A model generated the notes under the pieces. That model was not told the origin of the DNA and did not search any database. It saw nothing but the letters and a program-made list of their open reading frames with translations. A stretch of DNA of 62,447 nucleotides, taken from positions 1-62,447 of IMG/VR virus record IMGVR_UViG_3300009285_010995; one strand, 5' to 3'. Origin of the DNA: a virus. The translations under genes and the position numbers were made by a program. Positions 26,169-34,011 of this stretch are shown here, piece after piece (positions within the stretch are counted from its first letter, which is position 1; every line of letters begins with the position of its first letter).

Positions 26169-26624
26169 ATGGGATTATTTGATGAAATATTTGTTGAAGA
26201 ATCAATAGTTTTAGAATATAAGCTGGAATGTTTTTTGTGCCATGCTCCTTATTCTAATTTTCAAACAAAAGATTTTAAATCTGAATTATTCAATTATTAC
26301 TTAACACGTTCTTCTGACAACAAACAGATTGAATTGTTAGAATTGGGTCCTCCTTCAGATAAACAATTTTGGAGAAGTTTTTCAGAAGAAGAAAAATTTA
26401 AAAAAAGTCGTCTTCTGCCAGGTATTTTTTCAGAAGGAGAGTGGTTGACGGCAGCTTATTTTCCTTGCAATAGACAGAAAAAACATAGACAAGGGTTTCC
26501 TCATCAATGGGTGTGTATGTATTCTCGATGTAGAATATGCAATCCACCCATGGGTTTAGATGAATTTAATTTAAAATTTACAGATGGTTTTCTTAAGGAG
26601 TTGAATCGTGTCTCTAGAGAATGA
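26169..26624 (+). CDS. Cys-rich protein of unknown function
   Basis: A 151-residue protein with CFLCHAP near the start and CMYSRCRICNPP near the end, suggesting a zinc site built from N- and C-terminal Cys pairs. The ATG at 26169 has TGGAG (26158-26162) at good spacing; an in-frame ATG at 26157 overlaps the DnaJ stop. Its 3' end overlaps the DHH gene by 17 bp. No family recognised. Confidence 0.7.
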   Translation: MGLFDEIFVEESIVLEYKLECFLCHAPYSNFQTKDFKSELFNYYLTRSSDNKQIELLELGPPSDKQFWRSFSEEEKFKKSRLLPGIFSEGEWLTAAYFPCNRQKKHRQGFPHQWVCMYSRCRICNPPMGLDEFNLKFTDGFLKELNRVSRE

Positions 26625-27522
26625 TATTTTGGTAACTCATAAAAACTGCATGGATGGTTCTTTGTGCGCTGTTCTGTTTCGAGTCGCAGGGGGTAAGACA
26701 GAAAATATTAGGTTTACTTTCCCTTCTCATGACGATAGCGATGATTGTGTGCGCGAAGCCTTGACTGACGCTCTAGGTCGTGTTATTGTGGCTGACGCTT
26801 CAGTTTCTTTGTCGTGCGCTGAACAAATTGATTTGCAATATAAAAATATTGTAATTATAGATCATCACGTTTCAGCGTCTCCATTAACAAAATTTTCTTG
26901 GTGCAAAATAGATACAGGAAATACTAAGTGTGGATCCTTGTCGTTTTATTATTGGCTTTTGGAAAACACTCCAAAGGGCCGCCATTCTTTGCTTAAAGAT
27001 TATTTATCTCTTGCTAATATCATAGATGATTACGACAGGTGGCAACATAATTTTCCAGAATCTCATGTTTTTTCAATGTTGTTTGGATTGTACGGGCAGA
27101 AATCTTTCATTGAAAGATGTTTTCATAATCCATCTATTTCATTAAGTGGCGAAGAATATTTTGCCGTTATGCTTGAAAGACGTAAGCTTGACAATTTAAT
27201 TCAACAAAAAAAAGAAGAAGTTAGTGTTATTCCTGTTTCTATACAAGGACATTCTATAAATTTAGGAATAGTGCACTGCTATGAACAGCAAAGCCGCATA
27301 GGGCATGCACTATGTGAAGATGCAAATTTGAATATTGATATTGCAATGTTAGTTGGTACGCAAGCAGTATCTTTACGGTCTTCTGCAACATGTCCGGTTG
27401 ATTTGTCAATTTTATCAAAAAACAATGGAGGCGGCGGACACTTTCATGCTTCTGGAGTGAAAATAAACAATATTCTTGGAAAAGATTTTTGTGATTTAGT
27501 TTTTGAAAAAATGAAGTTTTGA
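26608..27522 (+). CDS. DHH-family phosphoesterase
   Basis: A 304-residue protein starting at GTG. Motifs are THKNCMDGSLCA (motif I with the metal Asp), VIVADAS, VIIDHHVSA (the DHH signature), LANIIDDYDRW, and a C-terminal GGGGHFHASG typical of the DHHA1 substrate domain. The family includes RecJ and NrnA/NrnB-type nanoRNases and cyclic dinucleotide phosphodiesterases. The size and short DHHA1 end fit the nanoRNase or oligonucleotide group better than RecJ. Possible roles are recycling short oligonucleotides or degrading signalling nucleotides. Confidence 0.85.
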   Translation: MSLENDILVTHKNCMDGSLCAVLFRVAGGKTENIRFTFPSHDDSDDCVREALTDALGRVIVADASVSLSCAEQIDLQYKNIVIIDHHVSASPLTKFSWCKIDTGNTKCGSLSFYYWLLENTPKGRHSLLKDYLSLANIIDDYDRWQHNFPESHVFSMLFGLYGQKSFIERCFHNPSISLSGEEYFAVMLERRKLDNLIQQKKEEVSVIPVSIQGHSINLGIVHCYEQQSRIGHALCEDANLNIDIAMLVGTQAVSLRSSATCPVDLSILSKNNGGGGHFHASGVKINNILGKDFCDLVFEKMKF

Positions 27523-27535
27523 CAACGAGATTTTT

Positions 27536-27742
27536 ATGTGGAACATTTTAAAGTTTGCCGTTACTCTTTTTTGGTGTGGTATTTTTTTCTTCTGCGTCAA
27601 AGACATGCCAGCGATTGAATCTGGATCTGTTTTGTTTATCATAGCTCCTCTTTTGGTTCTTATCCTTTGGATTCCTGCTATTGCACTGGATATATACAAA
27701 AGCAAAATCAACGGAGAAGAGAAGTGGAAAAACTTTATTTAG
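27536..27742 (+). CDS. Small membrane protein with two TM segments
   Basis: A 68-residue protein with hydrophobic segments at about 5-21 (LKFAVTLFWCGIFFFC) and 33-53 (LFIIAPLLVLILWIPAIAL) and a basic C-terminus. It probably sits in the inner membrane. Its last 19 bases overlap the start of thyA. Role unknown; small phage membrane proteins include lysis and exclusion factors, but no motif supports a choice. Confidence 0.7.
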   Translation: MWNILKFAVTLFWCGIFFFCVKDMPAIESGSVLFIIAPLLVLILWIPAIALDIYKSKINGEEKWKNFI

Positions 27743-28587
27743 GTCAACTTAGGCATATATTGAAGGTTGGATCTTTTCGTAACGATAGAACAAAAACAGG
27801 AACTATGAGTGTTTTTGGTTTAAATGCCATATATGATTTACACAAAGGGTTTCCGCTATTAACAACAAAAAAAATGCCATGGAAGAATACTGTAAGAGAA
27901 TTATTATGGTTTCTTTCTGGTTCTACGAATGTCTTTGACTTACCTGAAGCTACACAAAACTGGTGGGCTCCATGGGCTGATGAACACGGAGAATTAGGGC
28001 CTATATACGGGCAGTTATGGAGACAATGGCCATACAAAAAAGATACATCTTTTTTAAAACATCCTTCTTATTTTTCGACAGATGAAATACATCCTAAATC
28101 TTTCCATTCACGCATTGATCAATTAAAAGAAGTAATTGAAAACATAAAAAAAGACCCCCATTCCAGAAGACATCTTATGGTTACTTGGCATCCGGGGGAG
28201 CTGTCAAATCAACGATTGCCACCATGCCATGGAATTGTAATTCAATTTTATGTTGATTCGCGCGGTTTATCAATGTTCACTCATCAACGTAGTGCTGATA
28301 TGTTTTTAGGGCATCCTGTAAATATTGCTTCATATGCTCTGCTTCTTTGTATGATTTCTCAAGTTTGTAATTTGCAGGCAAATCAGCTACACTATTCAAT
28401 TGGTGATGCTCACATTTATTTGAATCACATGGAGCAAGTTAACGAACAATTAACTCGAAAACCATTTGGTTCTCCAACTCTATTTTTAAATCCAGAAATA
28501 AAAAGTATTGATGACTTTACATTTTCTGATATAAACTTATTCAACTATGAAAGTCACCCCAACATTAAAGCTCCAGTATCAATTTAA
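27724..28587 (+). CDS. thyA: Thymidylate synthase (ThyA)
   Basis: A 287-residue folate-dependent thymidylate synthase. Seen are RNDRTKTGTMSVFG, FPLLTTKK, ELLWFLSGSTN, GPIYGQLWRQW, RRHLMVTWHP, the catalytic Cys in LPPCHG, HQRSADMFLGHP, and YSIGDAHIY near the end. The GTG at 27724 with GGAGA six bases upstream is chosen; the longer ORF only reads back through the membrane-protein gene. It makes dTMP from dUMP with the DHFR encoded just downstream. Confidence 0.95.
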   Translation: MEKLYLGQLRHILKVGSFRNDRTKTGTMSVFGLNAIYDLHKGFPLLTTKKMPWKNTVRELLWFLSGSTNVFDLPEATQNWWAPWADEHGELGPIYGQLWRQWPYKKDTSFLKHPSYFSTDEIHPKSFHSRIDQLKEVIENIKKDPHSRRHLMVTWHPGELSNQRLPPCHGIVIQFYVDSRGLSMFTHQRSADMFLGHPVNIASYALLLCMISQVCNLQANQLHYSIGDAHIYLNHMEQVNEQLTRKPFGSPTLFLNPEIKSIDDFTFSDINLFNYESHPNIKAPVSI

Positions 28588-28689
28588 AAGACAACAGTAG
28601 ACAAAGTGCTTCCTGAAGGTTTCAAAAAGTCTACGTATGCTGCCTCATGGTTTCAGTTGTTCAAAAACGTCAATCGCGAGATTAAATTA

Positions 28690-29244
28690 ATGTCATCGAT
28701 TGTTCAGCGCGAAGAATCAATTTCAATCATTGTAGCGTATAACAACAAACGAACTATTGGACTTGACAACAAAATACCCTGGCATATTTCAGATGATTTG
28801 AAAAAATTTAAGAAAATAACTCTAGGTTCTGTTATAATTATGGGTAGAAAAACTCACGAATCTATTGGCAAGACTTTGTCTAAAAGAGTTAATATAATCA
28901 TCTCAAGAAATCTAAATTATCTTCCTTGCGACTTTAACAATCCTTTTATTATTGCAGATAGTTTTATGTCTGCACTTCAAGTATCTCATGAGCATTGGAT
29001 TGAAAATCCAAAAGAACTAAAAGAAACTTTTGTGATTGGAGGAGGACAAATATATAAAAAAGCGCTGTTATGTGCTACTAAAATCTATGCTACAGAAATT
29101 AACAATGATATTGAAGGAGATGTATTTTTCCCTGAAATCTCTGAAGAATGGCAGAGAAAAGATGTGGAACAATACAATAATTTTTCATTTGTAGTTTACG
29201 AAAGGGACAGAAATAAAAATGATTACCACAAACACATACGTTAA
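28690..29244 (+). CDS. folA: Dihydrofolate reductase
   Basis: A DHFR with SISIIVAYNNKRTIGLDNKI, IPWHISDDLKKFK (with the active-site acidic residue), VIIMGRKTHESIG and FVIGGGQIYKKAL. It regenerates tetrahydrofolate used by ThyA. The ATG 28690 fits the family length (184 residues); a GTG at 28606 would add 28 residues that do not look like DHFR, and neither start has a strong ribosome site. It lies directly after thyA, the usual phage pairing. Confidence 0.9.
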   Translation: MSSIVQREESISIIVAYNNKRTIGLDNKIPWHISDDLKKFKKITLGSVIIMGRKTHESIGKTLSKRVNIIISRNLNYLPCDFNNPFIIADSFMSALQVSHEHWIENPKELKETFVIGGGQIYKKALLCATKIYATEINNDIEGDVFFPEISEEWQRKDVEQYNNFSFVVYERDRNKNDYHKHIR

Positions 29245-29563
29245 AATGACAAAACTTGAACAAGTAAAAGATGCTAAATTTGTAGCTTCAGATCCTGACG
29301 AATATGAATACGGACAATTCAACTTTGGAAAATCAGTTCCAATTGGATATTGGGTAACTGGTAAAGTTTACAAAGACATAAAAGTAGGGCAACATATTAT
29401 GATTGCTAGAGATTGTCGAAATGGCAAAAAAGTTGATGGGATATTGGAAACATCTTCTTTGCAAAAAATAGAGAAGATGTCTGATTCATCGTTCTTGCTG
29501 ATTACAAAAAATTCTGGATATAAATTAGAGATACTTTCAGAACCTAAGGAGAACCATATTTGA
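29219..29563 (+). CDS. Small protein of unknown function
   Basis: A 114-residue, probably beta-rich protein (YGQFNFGKSVPIGYWVTGKV, IKVGQHIMIARDCRNGKKVDG, SSFLLITKNSGYKLEIL), which could be an OB- or SH3-like barrel. It overlaps the DHFR gene by 26 bp and touches the PhoH gene by its stop. No family recognised. Confidence 0.7.
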   Translation: MITTNTYVKMTKLEQVKDAKFVASDPDEYEYGQFNFGKSVPIGYWVTGKVYKDIKVGQHIMIARDCRNGKKVDGILETSSLQKIEKMSDSSFLLITKNSGYKLEILSEPKENHI

Positions 29564-30426
29564 TGTTCAAAAATTATTCAGGTGTCCGTGTGCATGTTGT
29601 TTCAAAGAATATAATTGATAAGCTATACTCAGATAAAACAATAGATGTCAAAGAAGTTAGCAATGTTCACGAGTGGTATGAGAATCTATATCTTGTAATG
29701 AAAGATGAAACAGGAGGACAATCATCTGCATTAGCTAAAGTCAAAAATAACAAAATTATTTTGTTAAATAACAATCTGTCTGCAAATAATATTGTGGCAC
29801 GAAATAAAGAGCAAAAAATGGCTCTTGATGCATTGTTAGATGACAGCATCCGAGTTGTGGTCTTAACAGGCACGGCAGGTTCTGGCAAGACTCTTTTATC
29901 GCTTGCAGCCGCTTTAGAAAAGATGCAGAATAAAAATTATAGTCGGGTTGTGCTGACACGCACAATGACAAATGTGGGCAAAGAACCGTTAGGCATATTA
30001 CCGGGGTCAATCGAAGAAAAGTTCTCACCCTACCTTGGTAATTATATGTGCAACCTAGAATACATGTTAGGTGGCGATAGATCTAAAGTTCAGTATTTGA
30101 TTGATCAGGCCAAATTTGAATTTGTTCCTATTCAATTAATTCGTGGTATGTCATGGATGAATACGTTCATTATAGCTGATGAATTACAAAATGTTGGTTT
30201 TCACGAAACATTAACGTTAGGAACACGCGTTGGAGAAAACAGCAAACTTGTTATTTTAGGAGACCTCAATCAAAGAGATGAAAAAATTGCTAAAGATAAG
30301 ACAGGAATTTTTAAATTTATCAATAGCAGTATCGCACAAAACAGTCCCTTGGTTGCTTCAATTGAATTAATAAAAAGCGAAAGAAGTGAAGTTGCCACCA
30401 TATTTGCCAGTGTATTTGAAGACTAG
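29563..30426 (+). CDS. phoH: PhoH-family ATPase
   Basis: A 287-residue P-loop protein. Walker A is LTGTAGSGKTLLS (near residue 105), Walker B is FIIADELQN (near 205), and LVILGDLNQRD is motif III of the PhoH/superfamily-1 core. PhoH proteins are common in large phages; their job is unproven, with RNA metabolism and stress roles proposed. AAGGAG at 29546-29551 precedes the ATG, which overlaps the previous stop. Confidence 0.92.
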   Translation: MFKNYSGVRVHVVSKNIIDKLYSDKTIDVKEVSNVHEWYENLYLVMKDETGGQSSALAKVKNNKIILLNNNLSANNIVARNKEQKMALDALLDDSIRVVVLTGTAGSGKTLLSLAAALEKMQNKNYSRVVLTRTMTNVGKEPLGILPGSIEEKFSPYLGNYMCNLEYMLGGDRSKVQYLIDQAKFEFVPIQLIRGMSWMNTFIIADELQNVGFHETLTLGTRVGENSKLVILGDLNQRDEKIAKDKTGIFKFINSSIAQNSPLVASIELIKSERSEVATIFASVFED

Positions 30427-30489
30427 AAATTCTTACTGTACGTTTCCAACTATACTTTTCTAAAAACTTAATTTTAAATTGGAGTCTGC

Positions 30490-30942
30490 ATGTACCCCAT
30501 TGATTATAGTAATGAAAATCTTCAGTGTTTCAAAGAACTTACTGATGCATCTTTGAAAGCATTAGAAATTTATAGCAAAAATAAATACAATATAGAAAAA
30601 ATTCATAAATACTTAGACTTTCTATTTACAAAATGCGCTCCATTTCAAGTTGGAGATAAAGTGGAATTAATAAAAGCACCAATTATTGATGATGATAATA
30701 GACCTGGTTGGAGATCATATAAAAATATGTTAGTCGTAGGCGCTACTGCTACTGTGGAAACCGTAGATGTGAATTGCAATAAATTCATTGCTTTAGTAAA
30801 GTTTGATAATCAATTTTGGACTCACTATGACTACAAACTTAAAATGGGTATCGATACGCCACTTCAAGAAGATGTTCTTTTTACTTTTTCAGAAGACTAC
30901 CTCAAGGTGATTTGCAATTATAATCATTCTGATGGAATTTAA
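30490..30942 (+). CDS. Protein of unknown function with possible SH3-like domain
   Basis: A 150-residue protein: a helical N-terminal half, then PFQVGDKVELIKAP ... VVGATATVETVDV ... IALVKFDNQFW, a strand pattern like small SH3-type barrels in phage proteins. GGAG precedes the ATG. It stands alone, with a 63-bp AT-rich gap upstream and 30 bp downstream. Confidence 0.75.
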   Translation: MYPIDYSNENLQCFKELTDASLKALEIYSKNKYNIEKIHKYLDFLFTKCAPFQVGDKVELIKAPIIDDDNRPGWRSYKNMLVVGATATVETVDVNCNKFIALVKFDNQFWTHYDYKLKMGIDTPLQEDVLFTFSEDYLKVICNYNHSDGI

Positions 30943-30972
30943 TTTCGTTAAATAAAAACAAAAGGTCTGCAC

Positions 30973-32052
30973 ATGAACGTTGACGAAATTCAACATTGCA
31001 CCATTTTTCTTTGTAGAGCTGGTTCTCACGCTTATGGTACCAATACGCCAGAGAGTGACATAGATATTAGAGGAGTCTGTATTCCTACAAATTTGTCTTA
31101 TTATGTAGGGTTTGGCTTAAAACACTTTGAACAAAAAACTGACGGGTGGCCTGAAAATGAAGACAAAACTGTTTATGATTTAAGAAAAGCCATTAAATTG
31201 ATGGCAGATAATAATCCTAATATGCTGGAATTGTTATACACAAGGCCAGAAGATACACTTCATTCAACTATTTTTTGGCACAATATTGTAGACCATAGAA
31301 AGAAATTCCTTTCAAAAAAGGTGCGCTATCGCTATAGCGGTTATGCTTACGCTCAGTTGAAGCGAATCGAAACGCATCGTAATTATTTATTGAATCCTCC
31401 AAAGAAACAACCTCTTAGAAAAGATTTTGGATTACAAGAAAAAAGGATGTTAACTAAACATCAAGAAGAATCTTTTCTTTGGTTAATTTCTAGATTGCTC
31501 GAAGACAGCATTGAAGAAATGAAACTAACAGATGAGGTAAGAAAAGTTCTTCGAGAAGTAAATTATATTGGACTGCTGCAATCTAAAATACCAGATGACG
31601 TAGAACAGATCATTAAGCGAATGACAAACGCACCTGATGAATGGGTGCAGCTATTATTAAAAGAAAAAGCATATGCAAACGCCAAACAAAATTGGATTTC
31701 ATATGAAAATTGGGGAAAAACTAGAAATCCAAAACGACATGAACTAGAAAAAAAATACGGCTTTGACGCAAAACACGCTCTTCATCTTGTACGCCTTCTG
31801 AGACAGGGCATTGAAATTTTGAAAACAGAAACACTTGAAGTATATCGTCAAGACAGAGAAGAGCTTCTTGCAATTCGCAATGGCGCATGGACTTTCGAAG
31901 AGTTGAAAGACTATTTCAATAGATGCGAAAAAGAACTTCATGATTTGTATGCGACAACATCTCTTCCTAATACACCAGATTTGAAGTTCATTGATAAACT
32001 GTGTATAGAGACAATACAAGATTATCTTGGATTTAAGAACACATGGCTCTAA
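30973..32052 (+). CDS. Predicted nucleotidyltransferase, PolB superfamily (RlaP-like)
   Basis: A 359-residue protein opening with the nucleotidyltransferase core GSHAYGTNTPESDIDIRGV, where D-x-D supplies the metal ligands, followed by YDLRKAIKLM and NNPNMLELLY. This is the pattern of the family of predicted nucleotidyltransferases that includes RlaP and is common in large phages. The rest is helical and basic. The substrate is unknown; RNA ends or nucleotides are possible. It overlaps the DnaE N-fragment by 10 bp. Confidence 0.82.
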   Translation: MNVDEIQHCTIFLCRAGSHAYGTNTPESDIDIRGVCIPTNLSYYVGFGLKHFEQKTDGWPENEDKTVYDLRKAIKLMADNNPNMLELLYTRPEDTLHSTIFWHNIVDHRKKFLSKKVRYRYSGYAYAQLKRIETHRNYLLNPPKKQPLRKDFGLQEKRMLTKHQEESFLWLISRLLEDSIEEMKLTDEVRKVLREVNYIGLLQSKIPDDVEQIIKRMTNAPDEWVQLLLKEKAYANAKQNWISYENWGKTRNPKRHELEKKYGFDAKHALHLVRLLRQGIEILKTETLEVYRQDREELLAIRNGAWTFEELKDYFNRCEKELHDLYATTSLPNTPDLKFIDKLCIETIQDYLGFKNTWL

Positions 32053-32912
32053 AATTTTTCAATCTTCACGGACATACGTCATATAGCCTTTACGACGCCA
32101 TAGGAGGGGTGCAGGAGCATGCAAATTGGATGTTGCAGAATGCAGGAGAGGATTCTGGAGGGTTCGCAATCACTGACCACGGGCATTTAAATGCTGCTGG
32201 CGAAATCGCGGCCATTCAAAAGCGTGCCAAAGAAAAAGGACAGCCACTAAAACTTATCTATGGCTGTGAATTTTATTTCGTTCCTTCGCTAGAGAAATGG
32301 CGACTTGACAAAGAACAAAGCGATATTTTAAAAAAAGAACAGAAGGAAAATAAACTAAAAAAAATAGAACAAGACGAAGAAGGTGAAAGTGATTTAGTTA
32401 TTGAAAACGAACAAGAATCTAAATCAAATTATTATTATAATCCTATCAATAGAAGAAATCACTTAGTTGTTTGTGCAATAAATCAAACAGGACTGAAAAA
32501 CTTATTTAGATTAGTATCTCGATCGTATCGAGAAGGATTTTATAAAAAACCAAGAATTGACTTTGCGTTGTTAGAAAAGTTCAATGAAGGACTTTTGGCA
32601 AGCACTGCCTGTTTGCACAAGGATAATATTTTAATTACGTCTTGTGGGATGTTGACTATTGAAAATGTTGTAAAAAAAATAAACAATGATGAAAACATAT
32701 ATGTTTTGGCATACGACATAAATAAAGAAGTGTTAAAGTTTGAAAAAGTTCTGTGGGGCGGTATTACTAAAACGCAAGTTAAGCTAATAAAAATAACATT
32801 AGAAAATGGAAAAGAGGTAAAGCTCACTCCAGATCATAAAGTATTTACCAATTATGGTTATATAGAAGCTAAACAACTCACCAAAGAACATAAAATATTA
32901 GCATTAAAGTAA
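32043..32912 (+). CDS. dnaE: DnaE (DNA polymerase III alpha) N-terminal fragment fused to an N-intein
   Basis: Residues 1-189 are the PHP domain of DnaE: LHGHTSYSLYDA, ITDHGHLNAAGE, YGCEFYF, NHLVVCAINQTGLKNLF and EGLLASTA. From Cys 190 the protein turns into an N-intein (CLHKDNILITSCGMLTIENV, block A; LTPDHKVF, block B with T-x2-H) that ends at a real stop codon. PHP metal ligands appear complete when the next fragment is included, so the exonuclease-like site may be active. The piece can only become DnaE by protein trans-splicing with the fragment at 33880. Confidence 0.93.
   Translation: MALKFFNLHGHTSYSLYDAIGGVQEHANWMLQNAGEDSGGFAITDHGHLNAAGEIAAIQKRAKEKGQPLKLIYGCEFYFVPSLEKWRLDKEQSDILKKEQKENKLKKIEQDEEGESDLVIENEQESKSNYYYNPINRRNHLVVCAINQTGLKNLFRLVSRSYREGFYKKPRIDFALLEKFNEGLLASTACLHKDNILITSCGMLTIENVVKKINNDENIYVLAYDINKEVLKFEKVLWGGITKTQVKLIKITLENGKEVKLTPDHKVFTNYGYIEAKQLTKEHKILALK
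32610..32909 (+). other. N-terminal half of split intein 1 (100 aa)
   Basis: It begins at Cys (TGT 32610-32612) after ASTA and shows block A (C-L-x-x-D-N-I-L-I) and block B (TPDH). It stops at TAA 32910-32912 about where mini-inteins are cut between blocks B and F. The partner is at 33880-34011. Together they give 144 residues, a normal mini-intein size. Confidence 0.9.
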
Positions 32913-32916
32913 CTAT

Positions 32917-32960
32917 ATAGCACCTCTTTCTATTTATTTAAAATAGTCAGGTGGTGCTAT
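32917..32960 (+). promoter_or_regulatory. Hairpin that could hide the ribosome site of the endonuclease gene
   Basis: ATAGCACC (32917-32924) pairs with GGTGCTAT (32953-32960); inside, CTATTT (32930-32935) pairs with AAATAG (32941-32946). The outer stem's right arm includes part of AGGTGG (32949-32954), the apparent ribosome site for the ATG at 32964. Hairpins over ribosome sites limit translation of some T4 homing endonucleases; the same role here is inference. Confidence 0.45.
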
Positions 32961-32963
32961 GGA

Positions 32964-33917
32964 ATGCCTACGGATAAACAAATAATGCATAGTGTTGGAA
33001 AATTTATATCGATACAAAAAATTAAAAGAATGCTTTTAGAAGAAAAGCATTGCCCTTTGATGATTTATGACTTACTGAAGAGAGATCATGAAATATTTTT
33101 CCACGAATGTGCAATTAACAAAAAAAGATTTAGGAAATTTATTATTGATAATTTCGAATGGAACAAAGAATCATATTTAAAACAACAGAATTTTTTTAAA
33201 TTACAATACAAATTTCCCAAAGAAACAACTGAAGATACATTAAAAGAAAAACAAAAATTAATGTGTCAACTAGGACAAAAGAAAGTTATTGAAATTAGGA
33301 AAAGCAATCCAGATGGATTTTCTCCTCATCAAAAATTACAATTTTGGTTAAACAAAGGATTAGCTCATGATGATGCATGTGTTGCTTTAAAAAAATTTAA
33401 ACAAGAAAATTCACCATTTTCTGTTGAATTTTATCTTAAAAGAGGGTATTCACATGAACAATCACTTGAAAAAACTAAGGAGTTGCATAGTTTAGGAGCT
33501 TCATATGCTTTAAAAAGAACGCAAAACCCACAAACCGAACAAATTATAGACAAAATTTTAAAAGATTTTAGCAATATAGAAATTGAATATGTTCGTCAAT
33601 TTAGTATAACATTAAATAACAATGAACGTTTATTTAGAAAGACAAGATACATATACGACTTCTGTATCTTTGCGTATAGTTTAGTTATTGAATGTCATGG
33701 AACTTATTGGCATTGCGATCCGCGTTTTTTTAAAGCATCAGATAATGTAAAGTTTCCTGGAAATCGTACAATATTGGCAGAAGAAGTTTGGGAGCGTGAT
33801 GACCATCGAAAAGCTGTTGCGCATTCAAGAGGCTATAAGTATTTAGTTTTTTGGGAACACGATTTACAGGACATAACTTATGTTGAAAAAAAACTCTTAC
33901 CAGTTTTTCTCAATTGA
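32964..33917 (+). CDS. Vsr-like (EDxHD-type) homing endonuclease in split-intein break 1
   Basis: A 317-residue basic protein. The C-terminal nuclease domain has YIYDFCIFAYSLVIECHGTY then WHCDP, and VWERDDHRKAVAHSRGYKYL then VFWEHDL, matching the very-short-patch-repair-like fold of the endonuclease family reported in fractured phage genes. The N-terminal and middle parts have repeats such as FWLNKGLAHDDA and FYLKRGYSHEQS, seen in phage endonucleases. It is not in frame with either intein half; its 3' end overlaps the C-intein start by 38 bp. It presumably drives spread of the broken allele into unbroken dnaE. Confidence 0.8.
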   Translation: MPTDKQIMHSVGKFISIQKIKRMLLEEKHCPLMIYDLLKRDHEIFFHECAINKKRFRKFIIDNFEWNKESYLKQQNFFKLQYKFPKETTEDTLKEKQKLMCQLGQKKVIEIRKSNPDGFSPHQKLQFWLNKGLAHDDACVALKKFKQENSPFSVEFYLKRGYSHEQSLEKTKELHSLGASYALKRTQNPQTEQIIDKILKDFSNIEIEYVRQFSITLNNNERLFRKTRYIYDFCIFAYSLVIECHGTYWHCDPRFFKASDNVKFPGNRTILAEEVWERDDHRKAVAHSRGYKYLVFWEHDLQDITYVEKKLLPVFLN

Positions 33918-34011
33918 TTCAATCGAAGAAGTTGAAGGATTGCACGATGTTTATGATATTGAAGTAGCAAATGCACATAATTTTTTTGCAAACGATATTT
34001 TAGTTCATAAT
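33880..34011 (+). other. C-terminal half of split intein 1 (44 aa)
   Basis: It starts at its own ATG inside the 3' end of the endonuclease gene and ends LVHN, with the usual His-Asn pair before extein Cys+1 (TGC 34012-34014). Block F is DVYDIEV...HNFFANDI. Confidence 0.9.
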
